From NCBI RefSeq assembly GCF_001541315.1, contig NZ_LMVK01000008.1, positions 1 to 64,000 on the forward strand: a DNA stretch of 64,000 nucleotides. The letters run 5' to 3'. The position numbers and the translations under genes were made by a program. Under the pieces are notes generated by a model, which was not told the origin of the DNA, ran no database searches, and saw nothing but the letters and a program-made list of their open reading frames with translations. Each line of letters begins with the position of its first letter. The stretch's first letter is position 1. Origin of the DNA: Agrobacterium tumefaciens str. B6. GTDB lineage: Bacteria > Pseudomonadota > Alphaproteobacteria > Rhizobiales > Rhizobiaceae. This document shows, piece after piece, positions 34,277-45,386 of this stretch.

Positions 34277-35249
<973 letters not shown>

Positions 35250-36542
35250 TTATCTTTGCCGATATGCCGACGGAAACACGATATCTTGATCAACCAGCAC
35301 ATTGAACGTGTAGCCTGGCCGAATCCGGATCGTCGGTTGGACGTCGAGGTTTCTGGAGATGCTCTGCTCGGCAACGCGCCCAAAGCTCTCGGCGAAGTTT
35401 CGCCGCGCTGCATCGGACGCAGTGTCCTGCGTGGCAAGCGTCGAGCTCTGAGGGAGAGACAAGTCGATGCCCGCGCCGATGAGCGCGACAAGGGCGGCCG
35501 AGCCGAATGTCCGCAACAGGTGACGGTCGACCTTGTCGTTGAAGCCGCCGTATCCTTCCGCATCAGTTCCAGCCATGCCGCCGATCTGCAAGGTCGATCC
35601 GTCAGGAAAGACAAGATCTGTCCATATAACCAAAAGTCGATCCTGACCGAACGATAGCTTTGAATCGTAGCGACCAAACAGTTTGGCGCCCTGGGGGATC
35701 AGGAGGCGATATCCAGTGGCGCTGTCATAGACATTTCGACTAACCTGCGCCGATATTCGCCCGGGAAGATCGGAATTTAGGCCGGTTATGAGTGTGGCAG
35801 GAATGACGGAGCCGCGCTTCAATTCGTAGGGCGACATTTGCGGTATGACCCGGTTTGGCAAATATCCCGGATCCTTGATGTCCTGATTGAAAAACCCCTC
35901 TTTCTTCGTTTGGCCATTCGGGTCGCCATTCTGCCCAAGCAGCCCCGACCCCATCGCCGCGGCGTAGAGGTCGGACCCGCTGGTTGCCGTTGTGCTGGCC
36001 GGGCCTTCCCTGTCGGAAGTTCTGGTGTTTGGCGATGTTGTGGCGACATCCACTTTCAGAGGGGAATCCAGGGCCGTCGCCCGTGCCTGCACGCGTGCCA
36101 TCCGCTGCCGTTGTGCTTCGCGGATATATTGCTCTTCCTGTTCTCTTTTCAGGCGTGCCCTCCATTCTTCCTCCGGCTCGAGCCGGGAGCGTGCTTCCTC
36201 GCGCACTTCTCTGCGTTCGATGACGGGATTTCGCCTTTCCTCCTTTTGGGGGGCGGCGGGCGTCGGTTGAAAAACTTCCTGATTTTCCGGCTCTCCGATA
36301 ATGCCGTCGGTTACGCCACGTTTAAGCTGATCACCGAAATTCGTCGCCGGCGGGCTTGATGCGCTGCCTGGATCATTGTCCCGGCTGAACGAAAGTCCGC
36401 GCCAGGAGAGGCCGACGACGACGACGCCCAGGAACAGGATGACGATCATGATGGAGACTACAATCGGCATGCGATTGAGCCGACGCATCCCCTGTTGGCC
36501 ATCCGAACCCGCGGAAGTTCCAAGTTGCAGTGACTGAACCAT
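35250..36542 (-). CDS. trbI: Conjugal transfer protein TrbI (VirB10-like)
   Basis: The 430-residue protein has one N-terminal membrane helix (PIVVSIMIVILFLGVVVVGL), a Pro/Glu/Arg-rich periplasmic linker, and the VirB10 C-terminal domain with LKRGSVIPATLITGLNSDLP, GYRLLIPQGAKLFGRYDS and PGYTFNVLVDQDI. It spans the envelope as the structural bridge of the mating channel. It is the last trb gene, 12 bases after trbH. Confidence 0.92.
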   Translation of the reverse strand: MVQSLQLGTSAGSDGQQGMRRLNRMPIVVSIMIVILFLGVVVVGLSWRGLSFSRDNDPGSASSPPATNFGDQLKRGVTDGIIGEPENQEVFQPTPAAPQKEERRNPVIERREVREEARSRLEPEEEWRARLKREQEEQYIREAQRQRMARVQARATALDSPLKVDVATTSPNTRTSDREGPASTTATSGSDLYAAAMGSGLLGQNGDPNGQTKKEGFFNQDIKDPGYLPNRVIPQMSPYELKRGSVIPATLITGLNSDLPGRISAQVSRNVYDSATGYRLLIPQGAKLFGRYDSKLSFGQDRLLVIWTDLVFPDGSTLQIGGMAGTDAEGYGGFNDKVDRHLLRTFGSAALVALIGAGIDLSLPQSSTLATQDTASDAARRNFAESFGRVAEQSISRNLDVQPTIRIRPGYTFNVLVDQDIVFPSAYRQR

Positions 36543-36554
36543 TGCTACACCTTT

Positions 36555-36989
36555 TCAGTTTCGCTGCATGACGGACAATGGGCTGGAAGCCGTTGCGCCT
36601 GCGCCGGTGACATTATAGGCGCGGCCGAGTGCGATAGAGGGTGTTGCGAGATAGGCAAGGAGTTGGCCGTCGAAGCTATGCAGCGAATAGGAAATCTCGA
36701 CAGGCTTCTGATTTTTTGCCTCCTTCTCATCCGTGATGACGGTATAGCCCCAGCCTTTAAACGCCGCCTCGAGCGCGCTCGCATACTCTGTCGCATCCTT
36801 CTGCATCTTGATCGACCTTGTTCCGGCCGGACCGATCTGCTCTGCAAGGCGGCTTGTCATGTCACCGGCAATCGTGGATGCGGCGGGCCCTGCCACGCTG
36901 GTGGCCATGGAGGTCGTAGACAGTGCGCCATCCGTGCTTTGGCAACCGGAAAGCATGGCGATCGGGATGAAGGTGAAAAGCATCCGCAT
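36555..36989 (-). CDS. trbH: Conjugal transfer lipoprotein TrbH
   Basis: The 144-residue protein begins MRMLFTFIPIAMLSGCQ, a lipoprotein signal with an LSGC lipobox. Its position between trbG and trbI and its length match TrbH of Ti-type trb operons. It lies 3 bases after the trbG stop. Confidence 0.85.
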   Translation of the reverse strand: MRMLFTFIPIAMLSGCQSTDGALSTTSMATSVAGPAASTIAGDMTSRLAEQIGPAGTRSIKMQKDATEYASALEAAFKGWGYTVITDEKEAKNQKPVEISYSLHSFDGQLLAYLATPSIALGRAYNVTGAGATASSPLSVMQRN

Positions 36990-36992
36990 GGT

Positions 36993-37805
36993 TCACGCTT
37001 TCCGCCGGATGGTAATCTTTTGCTGGCGCCAGCCAACGCCTGACACAAGGGTCGCTTTGTCGACCGCATAGTCGACGATCATCATGTCATTCTTCATCCG
37101 ATAGTTGACGATACGGTTCTGGCCTCCGCTCACGACGAAGAGAACTGGCGCATCCTGTCCGGATATCGCCTTCGGGAACTGAATGTAGGTCTTCATTCCA
37201 TCGGAATAGACACGCTTCGGCTTCCAGGACGCGCTTCCGCTCACAGAGTAGGAGAAGTTCAGCCTGTCGGCTGCCGTTCCCGCGACACCTCCCGCCTCAA
37301 GCCTCGCGTTGATATCGGCAAGCTTCGTCGATGTCTCTTCCGGATACTCGAAACCGATACGGGCCATGTACTGGCTTGGGTGAGACTTCAGCTGGATATG
37401 GTAGGTTCGCCGCGAAGTCGTCACGATCATCGAGGTGACGAGGCCGGGTTCTGATGGTTTGACAATAAGGTGGATAGCCTGTCCGCCGGCGGCGCCAGAT
37501 GTCGCCGGCTCCACCTTCCACCGGACTGTGTCGCCTACAAGCACATCTCTGACGACCTCGCCACCCTGCAGTTCGATATCGCAGACCTGAAGGGGTGAGC
37601 ACACCACGGAAGGCTGCGTCTCACCGAACAGAAAGATGACTTTGCCGTCCGGCCCTGTCGTAACCAGCCCAGCGGCGCCTCGCCATTTTTGCGAGATGCC
37701 GGTCCCCTTGAGTTCCTTCGAGGTCATGCTCTGTGCAATCGCGCTGTGCGTGAGGACGATTCCAGCCACGCAGCCGGCGGCCGCGATCAACCCGGTTCTG
37801 TGCAT
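36993..37805 (-). CDS. trbG: Conjugal transfer protein TrbG (VirB9-like)
   Basis: The 270-residue protein starts at 37805 ([15 protein letters not shown]) with a Sec signal. It contains the VirB9 pattern: [24 protein letters not shown] and a C-terminal beta domain with [19 protein letters not shown]. It forms part of the outer-membrane core complex with TrbI and TrbH. Confidence 0.9.
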   Translation of the reverse strand: MHRTGLIAAAGCVAGIVLTHSAIAQSMTSKELKGTGISQKWRGAAGLVTTGPDGKVIFLFGETQPSVVCSPLQVCDIELQGGEVVRDVLVGDTVRWKVEPATSGAAGGQAIHLIVKPSEPGLVTSMIVTTSRRTYHIQLKSHPSQYMARIGFEYPEETSTKLADINARLEAGGVAGTAADRLNFSYSVSGSASWKPKRVYSDGMKTYIQFPKAISGQDAPVLFVVSGGQNRIVNYRMKNDMMIVDYAVDKATLVSGVGWRQQKITIRRKA

Positions 37806-37822
37806 CTTGTTTTCCCCTGCTC

Positions 37823-38485
37823 TCAAAGCTGTGCGGTCCAGTCGAAATCCTGGATATAGAGACCGATCGGATTGAAGCGAATGATCGCCTCGTCCTGTGG
37901 AGCCGTCAGCGCGACCGTTGCGATGCCGCGGAACCGGCGTGTGCCGGTTTCCTTGCCCTTGCGATCGCGCTCATATTCTGTCCAGTCGATCTGATAGGTC
38001 TGGTTGGAGAGCGCCACGATGTTGTTGACCTCGATGGCGACCGTCGACATCTTCGCCCGCTCGAAGGGTGAGTTTCCCCTGAACCAGGCATTGATCTTCT
38101 GCGTTGATGGATCCGGAGCGCGCAGCAGTGCGTAGGTCCGATCGATATACTGCTTTTGAACGACCGCATCGGGCGTGATCGATCGGAAGCTTGCCACGAA
38201 GCTGCCAAGCGTTGCCCGGACCACCCTCGCGTCCGCATACTCGATCTGTTGCGGAAAACCTGCGGTAACCGAGGTTCCCAGCTTGTCCACCTCGACAATG
38301 TAGGGAACGAGTTTCACCTGCGTACTCAGATACATGGCATAACTGAAACTGATCATCGCAATGGTCAGGCTGATGATGCCGACAATCCGCCATGCCCGTG
38401 CGGCCTGGACATAGGATCCATATCTCTCCGTCCATTCCTGTCGCGCGGCAAGATATGGATTTTCACCGGCACGATTCACGGCCAT
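37823..38485 (-). CDS. trbF: Conjugal transfer protein TrbF (VirB8-like)
   Basis: The 220-residue protein has one membrane helix near residue 30-55 and a VirB8-type periplasmic domain ([23 protein letters not shown], then [10 protein letters not shown]). It is an inner-membrane assembly factor of the mating channel. The flanking gaps of 18 bases are typical of the operon. Confidence 0.9.
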   Translation of the reverse strand: MAVNRAGENPYLAARQEWTERYGSYVQAARAWRIVGIISLTIAMISFSYAMYLSTQVKLVPYIVEVDKLGTSVTAGFPQQIEYADARVVRATLGSFVASFRSITPDAVVQKQYIDRTYALLRAPDPSTQKINAWFRGNSPFERAKMSTVAIEVNNIVALSNQTYQIDWTEYERDRKGKETGTRRFRGIATVALTAPQDEAIIRFNPIGLYIQDFDWTAQL

Positions 38486-38503
38486 TCGGATTTCCTTCTC
38501 GAT

Positions 38504-39676
38504 TTATGATTGGTCTTTGCGTTCCGAAGGTGTCGGCTTGCCGCCTTGGCCGCCGTCGAGCTTTGCGTTGGCGAGACCAAGAAGAGACCCTGCATAGGCG
38601 CCTGGGGATCCGATCGCCTTTTCCTTCGCGGCAGATCCCGCCGCCCTTGCGCCTGATCCGATTGCCGTTCCAATACCGCGCAGCGCGGCGCCCCCTGTCG
38701 ATGATCCTGCCGAGCGTGCTGACTGTGCCGCAGCACCCCCTGCCCTGGCGGCGCCAGCAGCAAGCATGGCTGCCCCGGCTGTAAACGATGCAGCCTGCCC
38801 GCCATGGCGAATAGTCTCCATTCCACCGGTGACCGATGCCCCCTGAACAACGCCCTGGATGATGCCTGGAACATACATAGCGATGATGAAGACGACGACG
38901 GCTATCCCTGCGACTGCAAGGGCAGTCTGGAATTGATCGCCGACATCGGGGCGGTTCGACAGACCGATAAGTACTTCCGAGCCTATGCGGGAAATCATCA
39001 CCAGGGCCATGAGCTTCATGCCAACCGAAAAGGCATAGACCAGGTATCGAACCGCAAAGTCCTTGGTGAAGGACGATCCGCCAAGTCCCAGCATAATCAT
39101 TCCAGCAAGCAGGCCTAGGTACATCTCGACCATGACGGAGACAAAAATTGCCGCGACCAGTGAGAATGCGATAACTGTGACAACCATCGCGAAAGCTGCT
39201 GATATTGCCAGCGCGTTGTCTTCGAACAGGCCAAACTGGACCTTCTCCGACATTTTCGTTGCGACGGTGAGACCGGCATTGAAGATGTCTGCGGGTGAAG
39301 CGGTTCCGCTGCCAGCGCCGATCTGGAACAAACTGTCTACGACCGCCTTCGCGAAGGTCGGCCCCTCAGCCAGGACGAAGGCAAAGAAACCCACGAAGAT
39401 GATACGCCGGACGAGTTCGGCGAACCAGCTGTCGAGAGATGCCGCCTGCAGGGCAAGCCACACTGCGGCGATTGCGATTTCAATGGTCGCGAGAATCCAG
39501 AATAGGGATCTCGCTGCATTCATCACGGTGCTTTCCCACCCTTTTGCGGCCGCGGTCATTTCTGCCTGCAATGCAGAGAGGACGGAGCCGTCCTGCGCGA
39601 GGGTGGGTCCAATCGACATCACGAAAATTCCCGCGGTAATTGCCAGAAGCCTTGTTCTATTAAGATCCGGTGTCAT
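38504..39676 (-). CDS. trbL: Conjugal transfer protein TrbL (VirB6-like)
   Basis: The 390-residue protein has a signal peptide, multiple membrane helices and a Gly/Ala-rich tail, as in TrbL. It is a polytopic inner-membrane channel component. It starts only 4 bases after the trbJ stop, so there is no room for trbK, the small entry-exclusion lipoprotein usually found between them. Confidence 0.9.
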   Translation of the reverse strand: MTPDLNRTRLLAITAGIFVMSIGPTLAQDGSVLSALQAEMTAAAKGWESTVMNAARSLFWILATIEIAIAAVWLALQAASLDSWFAELVRRIIFVGFFAFVLAEGPTFAKAVVDSLFQIGAGSGTASPADIFNAGLTVATKMSEKVQFGLFEDNALAISAAFAMVVTVIAFSLVAAIFVSVMVEMYLGLLAGMIMLGLGGSSFTKDFAVRYLVYAFSVGMKLMALVMISRIGSEVLIGLSNRPDVGDQFQTALAVAGIAVVVFIIAMYVPGIIQGVVQGASVTGGMETIRHGGQAASFTAGAAMLAAGAARAGGAAAQSARSAGSSTGGAALRGIGTAIGSGARAAGSAAKEKAIGSPGAYAGSLLGLANAKLDGGQGGKPTPSERKDQS

Positions 39677-39680
39677 CGGC

Positions 39681-40484
39681 TCACCACTCGATCTTCATTT
39701 TTTCGCCACCGGATGTTGGGGGCGCGGTTGATCTGAAAAACTCCTCCCGCCGCTTCTGCGCCAGGTCCTTGTCGGTTTGTTCCGACTGAAGCCAGGTGCC
39801 CATCATCGTCATTTGTTGCGAAACCAGGCCGCGGAGCTTTTGTATCTGGGCAATTTGCTGGGCAGCTATCTGGTGGCCGACCTGAAGCGCCTTCATCTGC
39901 CCGTCTGCCGTTTCCGACATCCCGCGCAGTGAGTTCATCGTGCCTTCTTCGCTGTCAAACTGATCCGCCGTCAGGCTCGCGGCTTTCAGCGTGCTGGCGA
40001 TCGTGTCGCGGTTCGTATCCGACCAACTCTGATAGCTTGAGGAGAAGCTTTTCGCATTTGGCAAGTTCGCCTCAAGGTCAGCATAGCTTTTGAACCGTTG
40101 CTGGAGAACGTCGTCAGCATTACCCATCGAGAAAGAAATGCTTTGGCCCTGATCGACGACATCCCGGAGGCGGTTGAGGTCATTTTTGACCTGCCCCCAT
40201 ATGTGATCGGGAAGCCGGGCCGTGTTCTGGATCATGTTTTCGTAGATCCTCAGCTGGTTCTGGATCTGCTCCGCCAACTGACTTATCTGGGTGATCTGAT
40301 TGTCGACCTGAATACCGGAACTCTTCAGGAGGTCGATAAGCTGCGCATTGTTTGCGAGCTGGGTCCATTCCGTGGCGGCTCCCGTCGCCGAGCCAGCCCG
40401 GGCAGTGGGTGTTGCTCCGAAAACCAGGGCGCCGGTCACCAGGCTGGCGAACAGTCTACATGAAGCCGGATAGCGATACGGCAT
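39681..40484 (-). CDS. trbJ: Conjugal transfer protein TrbJ (VirB5-like)
   Basis: The 267-residue protein has a signal peptide (MPYRYPASCRLFASLVTGAL to ATPTARA) and long helices (QIQNQLRIYENMIQNTARLP), as in the VirB5/TrbJ minor pilus group. Its start overlaps the end of trbE by 29 bases. Confidence 0.9.
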   Translation of the reverse strand: MPYRYPASCRLFASLVTGALVFGATPTARAGSATGAATEWTQLANNAQLIDLLKSSGIQVDNQITQISQLAEQIQNQLRIYENMIQNTARLPDHIWGQVKNDLNRLRDVVDQGQSISFSMGNADDVLQQRFKSYADLEANLPNAKSFSSSYQSWSDTNRDTIASTLKAASLTADQFDSEEGTMNSLRGMSETADGQMKALQVGHQIAAQQIAQIQKLRGLVSQQMTMMGTWLQSEQTDKDLAQKRREEFFRSTAPPTSGGEKMKIEW

Positions 40485-42912
40485 CGTGGACTCCTCTCAT
40501 TTCAAGCCATTTGATCGGCCAGCTTTCACTATGCGCTGCCTTCAGTGTGCGAATGCGCTTCAGGTCCTCTTTTCCGGAGACGCCCACGAAGCTGAGCGCG
40601 ACGGGTCCGAGCGACATGTCGAATAACCGTCGGCCATCGGGCGTCGCGACGTAATAGTCGCGTTTCGGGATGGCGCTCGACACGATCTCGATCTGGCGTT
40701 CGTTGAAGCCGATCCGCTCGTAGAACTCCCGAGCGCCCGGCTCGCGAGCAGCGCCATTCGGCAAGCAGATTTTTGTCGGGCAGGATTCCTTAAGCACGTC
40801 GATGATGCCGGAACGCTCCGCGTCGGATATTGACTGGGTCGCCAGCACGACGGCGCAATTGGCCTTGCGCAGGACCTTGAGCCATTCACGAATCTTGGCT
40901 CGGAAAACCGGATGACCCAGCATCAGCCAGGCCTCATCCAGAAGGATAAGGCTGGGTGAACCATCCAGCCGCTTCTCGATCCGGCGAAACAGATAGGTCA
41001 GGACCGGCACGAGATTTCGTTCTCCAAGATTCATCAGATGCTCGATCTCGAAGCACTGGAATGTTCCGAGGGTCAGGCCGTCCGCTTCAGCGTCGAGCAG
41101 ATGACCCATAGGCCCATCGACGGTGTAGTGGTGGAGCGCCTCCTTGATCTCACGCATCTGGACGCCGCTGACGAAGTCCGAGAGTGATCGGCCAGGTGCT
41201 GTCGCCATCAAGCCAACTTGCCGTGAGATTGCGTTGCGGTGGTCGGGCGTGATCGTCACACCCTGCAGCGCGACAAGCATTTCGATCCACTCGCTTGCCC
41301 ATGCGCGATCTCCTTCGGTTGAAAGATCAAACAGCGGACAAAACGATAACGCCCTCCCCTCCTCCCCTTGATCGCCACCGATCTCGTAGTGGTCGCCGCC
41401 AGCGGCCAGTGTCAGGGGCAGAAGAGAGTTGCCTTTGTCGAATGCAAAGATCTGGGCGAACTCGTAGCGCCTGAACTGTGCCGCGATCAGCGCCAGAAGC
41501 GTGGATTTACCTGAACCGGTCGGTCCGAAAATCAGCGTATGCCCAACGTCTTCGACATGAAGGTTCAAACGGAAGGGACTGGAGCCGCTGGCGACCTGCA
41601 TCAGGGGCGGAGAATTTGCGGGATAGAACGGGCAAGGGGCGACCGGATTGCCCGACCAGACCGAGTTGAGCGGGATGAGATCGGCCAGATTGTTCGTGTT
41701 GATCAACGGTTCGCGGATATTGGCGTACCAATTGCCTGGAAGAGTTCCGAGAAACGCGTCCGTGGCGTTCAATGTCTCGATCCTGGCGCCAAAACCCTCC
41801 GCCTGAATGAGCCTGCGGATTGTCTCGGCCTTTTCCCGTAATGCCTCGCGATCCTCATCAAAGAGGATAATGGCCGGTGTGTAGTAGCCATAGGCAACCA
41901 TTTGCGACGACGCCTGTGCGATTGCATCTTCAGTTTCCGCGACCATGGTCATGGCGTCCTGGTCGATGGATCGGCTCTGCGTCTGGAACAACTGGTCAAA
42001 GAACGGCCGCACCTTCTGCTGCCACTTCTTGCGGGTTCGCTCCAGCTTCTGTCGTGCCTCCTCGGCATCCATGAAGATGAAGCGGGAAGACCATCGGTAG
42101 GTCAATGGCATCAGGTCGAGGTTGTTCAAAATACCCGGCCAGCTCTCGGCAGGCAGACCATCGATCGCCACGACACCGAGGAACCGGCTTTCGATTTTCG
42201 GTGTCAGCCCGTGTTCGAGTTCAGCCGTGGCGATCCAGTCCAGATACATCGGCACGGCGGGAAGCCGGATCGGATGGTTTTCGCCAGTGATGCAGAAACG
42301 AACAAATTGCAGAAGCTCGTCATAACGAGCCGTGCGTTCCCCGCCCCGTTCGGCGACTTCACGTGTTTCCATCCGCAAGATCGAGATGGTGTTTGCGAGA
42401 TATTGCTCGATCTCCCGGACTGAATTCTTGAACAGCAAAAGCACGGTTTCCGCATAAGACTTCTTCCGGCTTTCCTCGTCGGAATAAATATACCTGCTGA
42501 GCGCCGTCTTCCTGGCTTCGGGAGGCCGGTACGTCATGACAAGTGCATGCTTGCTCTCAAAATGCCCTTGTTCGCGTTCGAAGTGCGCGCGTCTCTCGGC
42601 ATCTATCGCTCGTGTGACCGGATCAGGGAAAGAGCAACGATCCTCGGACGGATATTCGATCACCGGAATCCTGATTGCCTCGACCTGGATCATCCAGCCG
42701 CTGCCAAGCCGCGACAGGATCGCGTTGATCTGTCGCGAGAGTTCGTTGCGCTCGACATCGGTCGCGCTTTCGGAGTCCGGGCCGGCAAAATACCACCCCG
42801 CCATCAGGCTTCCGTCCTTGAGCAGAAGGACGCCGTTGTCCACCAGGCCAGCATAGGGAACGAGGTCCGCGAAGGATGGACCGGTGTTTCGGAAACGTTT
42901 GAGTGCTGCCAT
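40456..42912 (-). CDS. trbE: Conjugal transfer ATPase TrbE (VirB4-like)
   Basis: The 818-residue protein starts at 42912 (MAALKRFRNTGPSFADLVPY). It has Walker [13 protein letters not shown], Walker B LILLDEAWLML and the VirB4 signature around AIISRQVG-type helices. It energises pilus assembly and substrate passage. It follows trbD by 10 bases. Confidence 0.93.
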   Translation of the reverse strand: MAALKRFRNTGPSFADLVPYAGLVDNGVLLLKDGSLMAGWYFAGPDSESATDVERNELSRQINAILSRLGSGWMIQVEAIRIPVIEYPSEDRCSFPDPVTRAIDAERRAHFEREQGHFESKHALVMTYRPPEARKTALSRYIYSDEESRKKSYAETVLLLFKNSVREIEQYLANTISILRMETREVAERGGERTARYDELLQFVRFCITGENHPIRLPAVPMYLDWIATAELEHGLTPKIESRFLGVVAIDGLPAESWPGILNNLDLMPLTYRWSSRFIFMDAEEARQKLERTRKKWQQKVRPFFDQLFQTQSRSIDQDAMTMVAETEDAIAQASSQMVAYGYYTPAIILFDEDREALREKAETIRRLIQAEGFGARIETLNATDAFLGTLPGNWYANIREPLINTNNLADLIPLNSVWSGNPVAPCPFYPANSPPLMQVASGSSPFRLNLHVEDVGHTLIFGPTGSGKSTLLALIAAQFRRYEFAQIFAFDKGNSLLPLTLAAGGDHYEIGGDQGEEGRALSFCPLFDLSTEGDRAWASEWIEMLVALQGVTITPDHRNAISRQVGLMATAPGRSLSDFVSGVQMREIKEALHHYTVDGPMGHLLDAEADGLTLGTFQCFEIEHLMNLGERNLVPVLTYLFRRIEKRLDGSPSLILLDEAWLMLGHPVFRAKIREWLKVLRKANCAVVLATQSISDAERSGIIDVLKESCPTKICLPNGAAREPGAREFYERIGFNERQIEIVSSAIPKRDYYVATPDGRRLFDMSLGPVALSFVGVSGKEDLKRIRTLKAAHSESWPIKWLEMRGVHDAVSLSGFM

Positions 42913-42922
42913 CGCCGCCGCC

Positions 42923-43222
42923 TCAATACTTTCGCCACGGTGACGTGGTCGGCCTGTAATAGGGCCTGTAGGAAAGGTGGCGCACATAGACCTGGCGCAT
43001 AAGCGGATCGGCCTTTGCCATCATGCGCAGGACGCCGATCACAACAATCCAGATGGCAGCACCAAAGAGGGCCGAATAGATCGTCAGAACGACGAATATC
43101 AGTATAGTTGCCGCGAGCCCGGTGATGAGAACCAGTTCCCGGTCAGCCCCCATGAGAAGGTTCGGGCGTGATAGCGCCCGGTGGATCCGGTTGCGGTGCA
43201 GCCCTGACATATTGTCAACCAT
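42923..43222 (-). CDS. trbD: Conjugal transfer protein TrbD (VirB3-like)
   Basis: The 99-residue membrane protein has two hydrophobic segments ([20 protein letters not shown] and a following one) and the VirB3-type [16 protein letters not shown] start. It overlaps the trbC stop by 8 bases. Confidence 0.9.
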   Translation of the reverse strand: MVDNMSGLHRNRIHRALSRPNLLMGADRELVLITGLAATILIFVVLTIYSALFGAAIWIVVIGVLRMMAKADPLMRQVYVRHLSYRPYYRPTTSPWRKY

Positions 43223-43583
43223 TTCCTCTCTCCCCCGGCTTCAGGTACTTAAGAGTGGAAATCAGTTCTTGCGGCTCTCCGATCGATGCACCCGTTGCAC
43301 CGAAGAGACCGACGATCGTCGTGGCGCCAAGCAGAATGCCGGCGACCAGCACGACATACACAAGGCGACGCGCAAAATCGTTGAGTTCGCCGCCGAAGAT
43401 CAGCATGCCGCCGGCGATTGCGACCGCAGCAAGGGCAATGTAGCCGGCAACGGGGCCGGTGATCGATTCCTGTATCTGCTCGAGCGGTCCTTCCCATGGC
43501 AGGCTGCCACCGGAACTGGCAAATGCTGGTGTGACCAGGGTAAGGAGGATCGGGGCGGTGATGAGGGTGTTTTTACGCCACAT
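43215..43583 (-). CDS. trbC: Conjugal transfer pilin TrbC (VirB2-like)
   Basis: The 122-residue protein starts at 43583 ([35 protein letters not shown]; read in parts), with a signal peptide cut near AFA-SSG. Two hydrophobic helices follow, as in the T-pilus-like major subunit. It overlaps trbB by 11 bases. Confidence 0.9.
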   Translation of the reverse strand: MWRKNTLITAPILLTLVTPAFASSGGSLPWEGPLEQIQESITGPVAGYIALAAVAIAGGMLIFGGELNDFARRLVYVVLVAGILLGATTIVGLFGATGASIGEPQELISTLKYLKPGERGNG

Positions 43584-44550
43584 TGCGTGCCTCCTGTTCT
43601 TCGGTGGGTTGATCAGACTGGATTTCGTAGTCGCCGTTGGCAAAACGCTCGACATTGATCACGTCTCGAACCCGGCGACCACGTGACGTTCGCTCGATCG
43701 ACACGATGAGATCGACAGCGTCACCAATCACGTCATGCATCGGCTGTTGACTGACTTCTGCGGTTAATTGCTCAAAACGTCTCAGGGCAGAGGTTGCGGT
43801 ATTGGCGTGAACTGTCGCTACACCGCCAGGATGGCCCGTGTTCCATGCCTTAAGCAGAGTTAAAGCGGCTCCGTCACGGACCTCCCCGACGATGATACGA
43901 TCCGGCCGCAGCCGCATCGTGCTTTTTAACAAGCGGCCCATATCGACCGTGTCACTTGTGTGGAGGAAAACAACGTTGTTGCCGAGACACTGGATTTCGG
44001 CGGTATCTTCAAGGATAACCAGTCGATCATCCGGGGCGCTGTTGACGATTTCACCGATGACCGCGTTGGCAAGCGTCGTCTTTCCCGAGCCCGTTCCGCC
44101 GGATATGACGATGTTCAGGCGTGAGCTGATCGCGCTCCGGATCTTGCCGACCTGAGCCGCGTTCATGACGCCAGTACGCACGTATTCTTCGAGTGGTATG
44201 AGGCGTGATGCCCGGCGGCGGATCGAAAAGGCCGGTCTTGATACGACAGGAGGAAGCAGGCCCTCAAATCGATGGCCGCCAATCGGTAACTCTCCGGAAA
44301 TGATTGGTTGGTCTGTATCGACTTCCGACCGAAGCGCGTGAGCGATAGTGCCGATCACCATTTCAGCCGCAGCCGCTGACATTTCCCCGACCGCCGTGAT
44401 GCCTTGACCGACATTTTCAATGAAGAGCCTGCCGTCTGGATTGAGCATAATTTCGGCGACTGCGCTGTCATCAAGTGCGGAGCAAAGCCGATCGCCGAGC
44501 GCCTCCTGGAGTTTTCTGACGAGCCTTGAGTGGGAAGGGAGCTGGGTCAC
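43573..44550 (-). CDS. trbB: Conjugal transfer ATPase TrbB (VirB11-like)
   Basis: The 325-residue protein starts at the GTG at 44550, with a perfect AAGGAG 6 bases upstream; [11 protein letters not shown] matches the family start. It has Walker [15 protein letters not shown], the Asp box [23 protein letters not shown] and a HANTA His box. It is the hexameric traffic ATPase of the mating channel. It directly follows the remnant of traI, whose stop TAA overlaps the AAGGAG. Confidence 0.92.
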   Translation of the reverse strand: MTQLPSHSRLVRKLQEALGDRLCSALDDSAVAEIMLNPDGRLFIENVGQGITAVGEMSAAAAEMVIGTIAHALRSEVDTDQPIISGELPIGGHRFEGLLPPVVSRPAFSIRRRASRLIPLEEYVRTGVMNAAQVGKIRSAISSRLNIVISGGTGSGKTTLANAVIGEIVNSAPDDRLVILEDTAEIQCLGNNVVFLHTSDTVDMGRLLKSTMRLRPDRIIVGEVRDGAALTLLKAWNTGHPGGVATVHANTATSALRRFEQLTAEVSQQPMHDVIGDAVDLIVSIERTSRGRRVRDVINVERFANGDYEIQSDQPTEEQEARNVA

Positions 44551-44560
44551 AGTCTGCTCC

Positions 44561-45012
44561 TTAGGCAGGTTGGCAATGGGTGCAGGCAATCATCGACTGA
44601 TAGTTTTTGGGCCGAAGCCTCGCGAAGATGGCAGGGTCTGCTGAAAGGGTGCCCGCTACTGCGGTCGTGCTCCCGCCTCCACGGAGGTATCGACGCAGAA
44701 ACGCGAACTCTCGATCATTGCGTCGTGGGAGCGGAGCTCTCCCTCTGGAAGAAGCGATGAGAAGACGTTGGCAATCATTGTAGGGCCGGCTGCCGGAAGC
44801 AGGCGCGCGCAACCGATCACACGGTCGTTGTCTGTGACGGCAAGAATGTATGTCGGCCGGAGGTCGTCGAAATGATCTCTTTCATGCCCGCCACGGACGT
44901 CGACTTCCCATCCCAGGCGCCCTGAAAAGACTTCCGCTCTGAGCTTGTGCTGCTTCGATAGCAGCTTTCTTTCGGCCTTATTCCGAGGTGTCGCAACCGC
45001 CGTAATATACAT
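44561..45012 (-). pseudogene. traI: AHL synthase traI with internal deletion
   Basis: From 45012 the frame MYITAVATPRNKAERKLL reads as a LuxI-type synthase, with the conserved RAEVF, WEVDV, ERDHFDDL, GCARLL and ESSRFCVD. It stops at 44656 after 118 residues instead of about 210. The normal C-terminal end reappears in another frame as TTAVAGTLSADPAIFARL to 44561, matching the AVAGTLPAD segment of Ti TraI. About 65 central codons are missing and the frame is shifted at the junction near 44655-44690. No functional enzyme is expected. Confidence 0.8.
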
Positions 45013-45386
45013 GAAATTCCCCGTTCTTGATGTTAGCGGGAAATCAGCACATCTCAGAACCGGGCGGCAGTTGATGAATCCTACAAATTCGCATTTTGAT
45101 GAGTCGCGCGTTTTCAAACTCTCTATGTCGCGCTGAGCGTGCTTCCTAAAAGCTTTGCCCTGTGCGATTGACCCTAGAACAAAGTGGGGTCACGGCGCTG
45201 GGGAAATATCATTAGGTATTTGAAAAATAAAACTAAATATCAAGTTCCGTTCAATCGCGCCGTTCCGTGGAGATTGGTCTGTTAAGACTTTGTTAACCCT
45301 AAACGGCTGGACGTAAGGCGAGAATCGTGTTGTATCTTTGGCGGGCAATGGTCGGCAAACCGAAGGCTGCCCGCCAAGGGGGCGAT
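45013..45386. promoter_or_regulatory. Divergent traI/repA control region
   Basis: This AT-rich gap sits where TraR-controlled promoters serve both traI-trb and repABC on Ti plasmids. I could not find a convincing 18-bp tra box; GATGTGCTGAT near 45050 (minus strand) matches only one half. GTTAAGACTTTGTTAAC at about 45280 is a loose inverted repeat. Confidence 0.4.

Noticed and set aside
45040-45065. Half-match to a tra box upstream of traI
   Set aside because: Only one half (GATGTGCTGAT on the minus strand) resembles the consensus; the other half does not.
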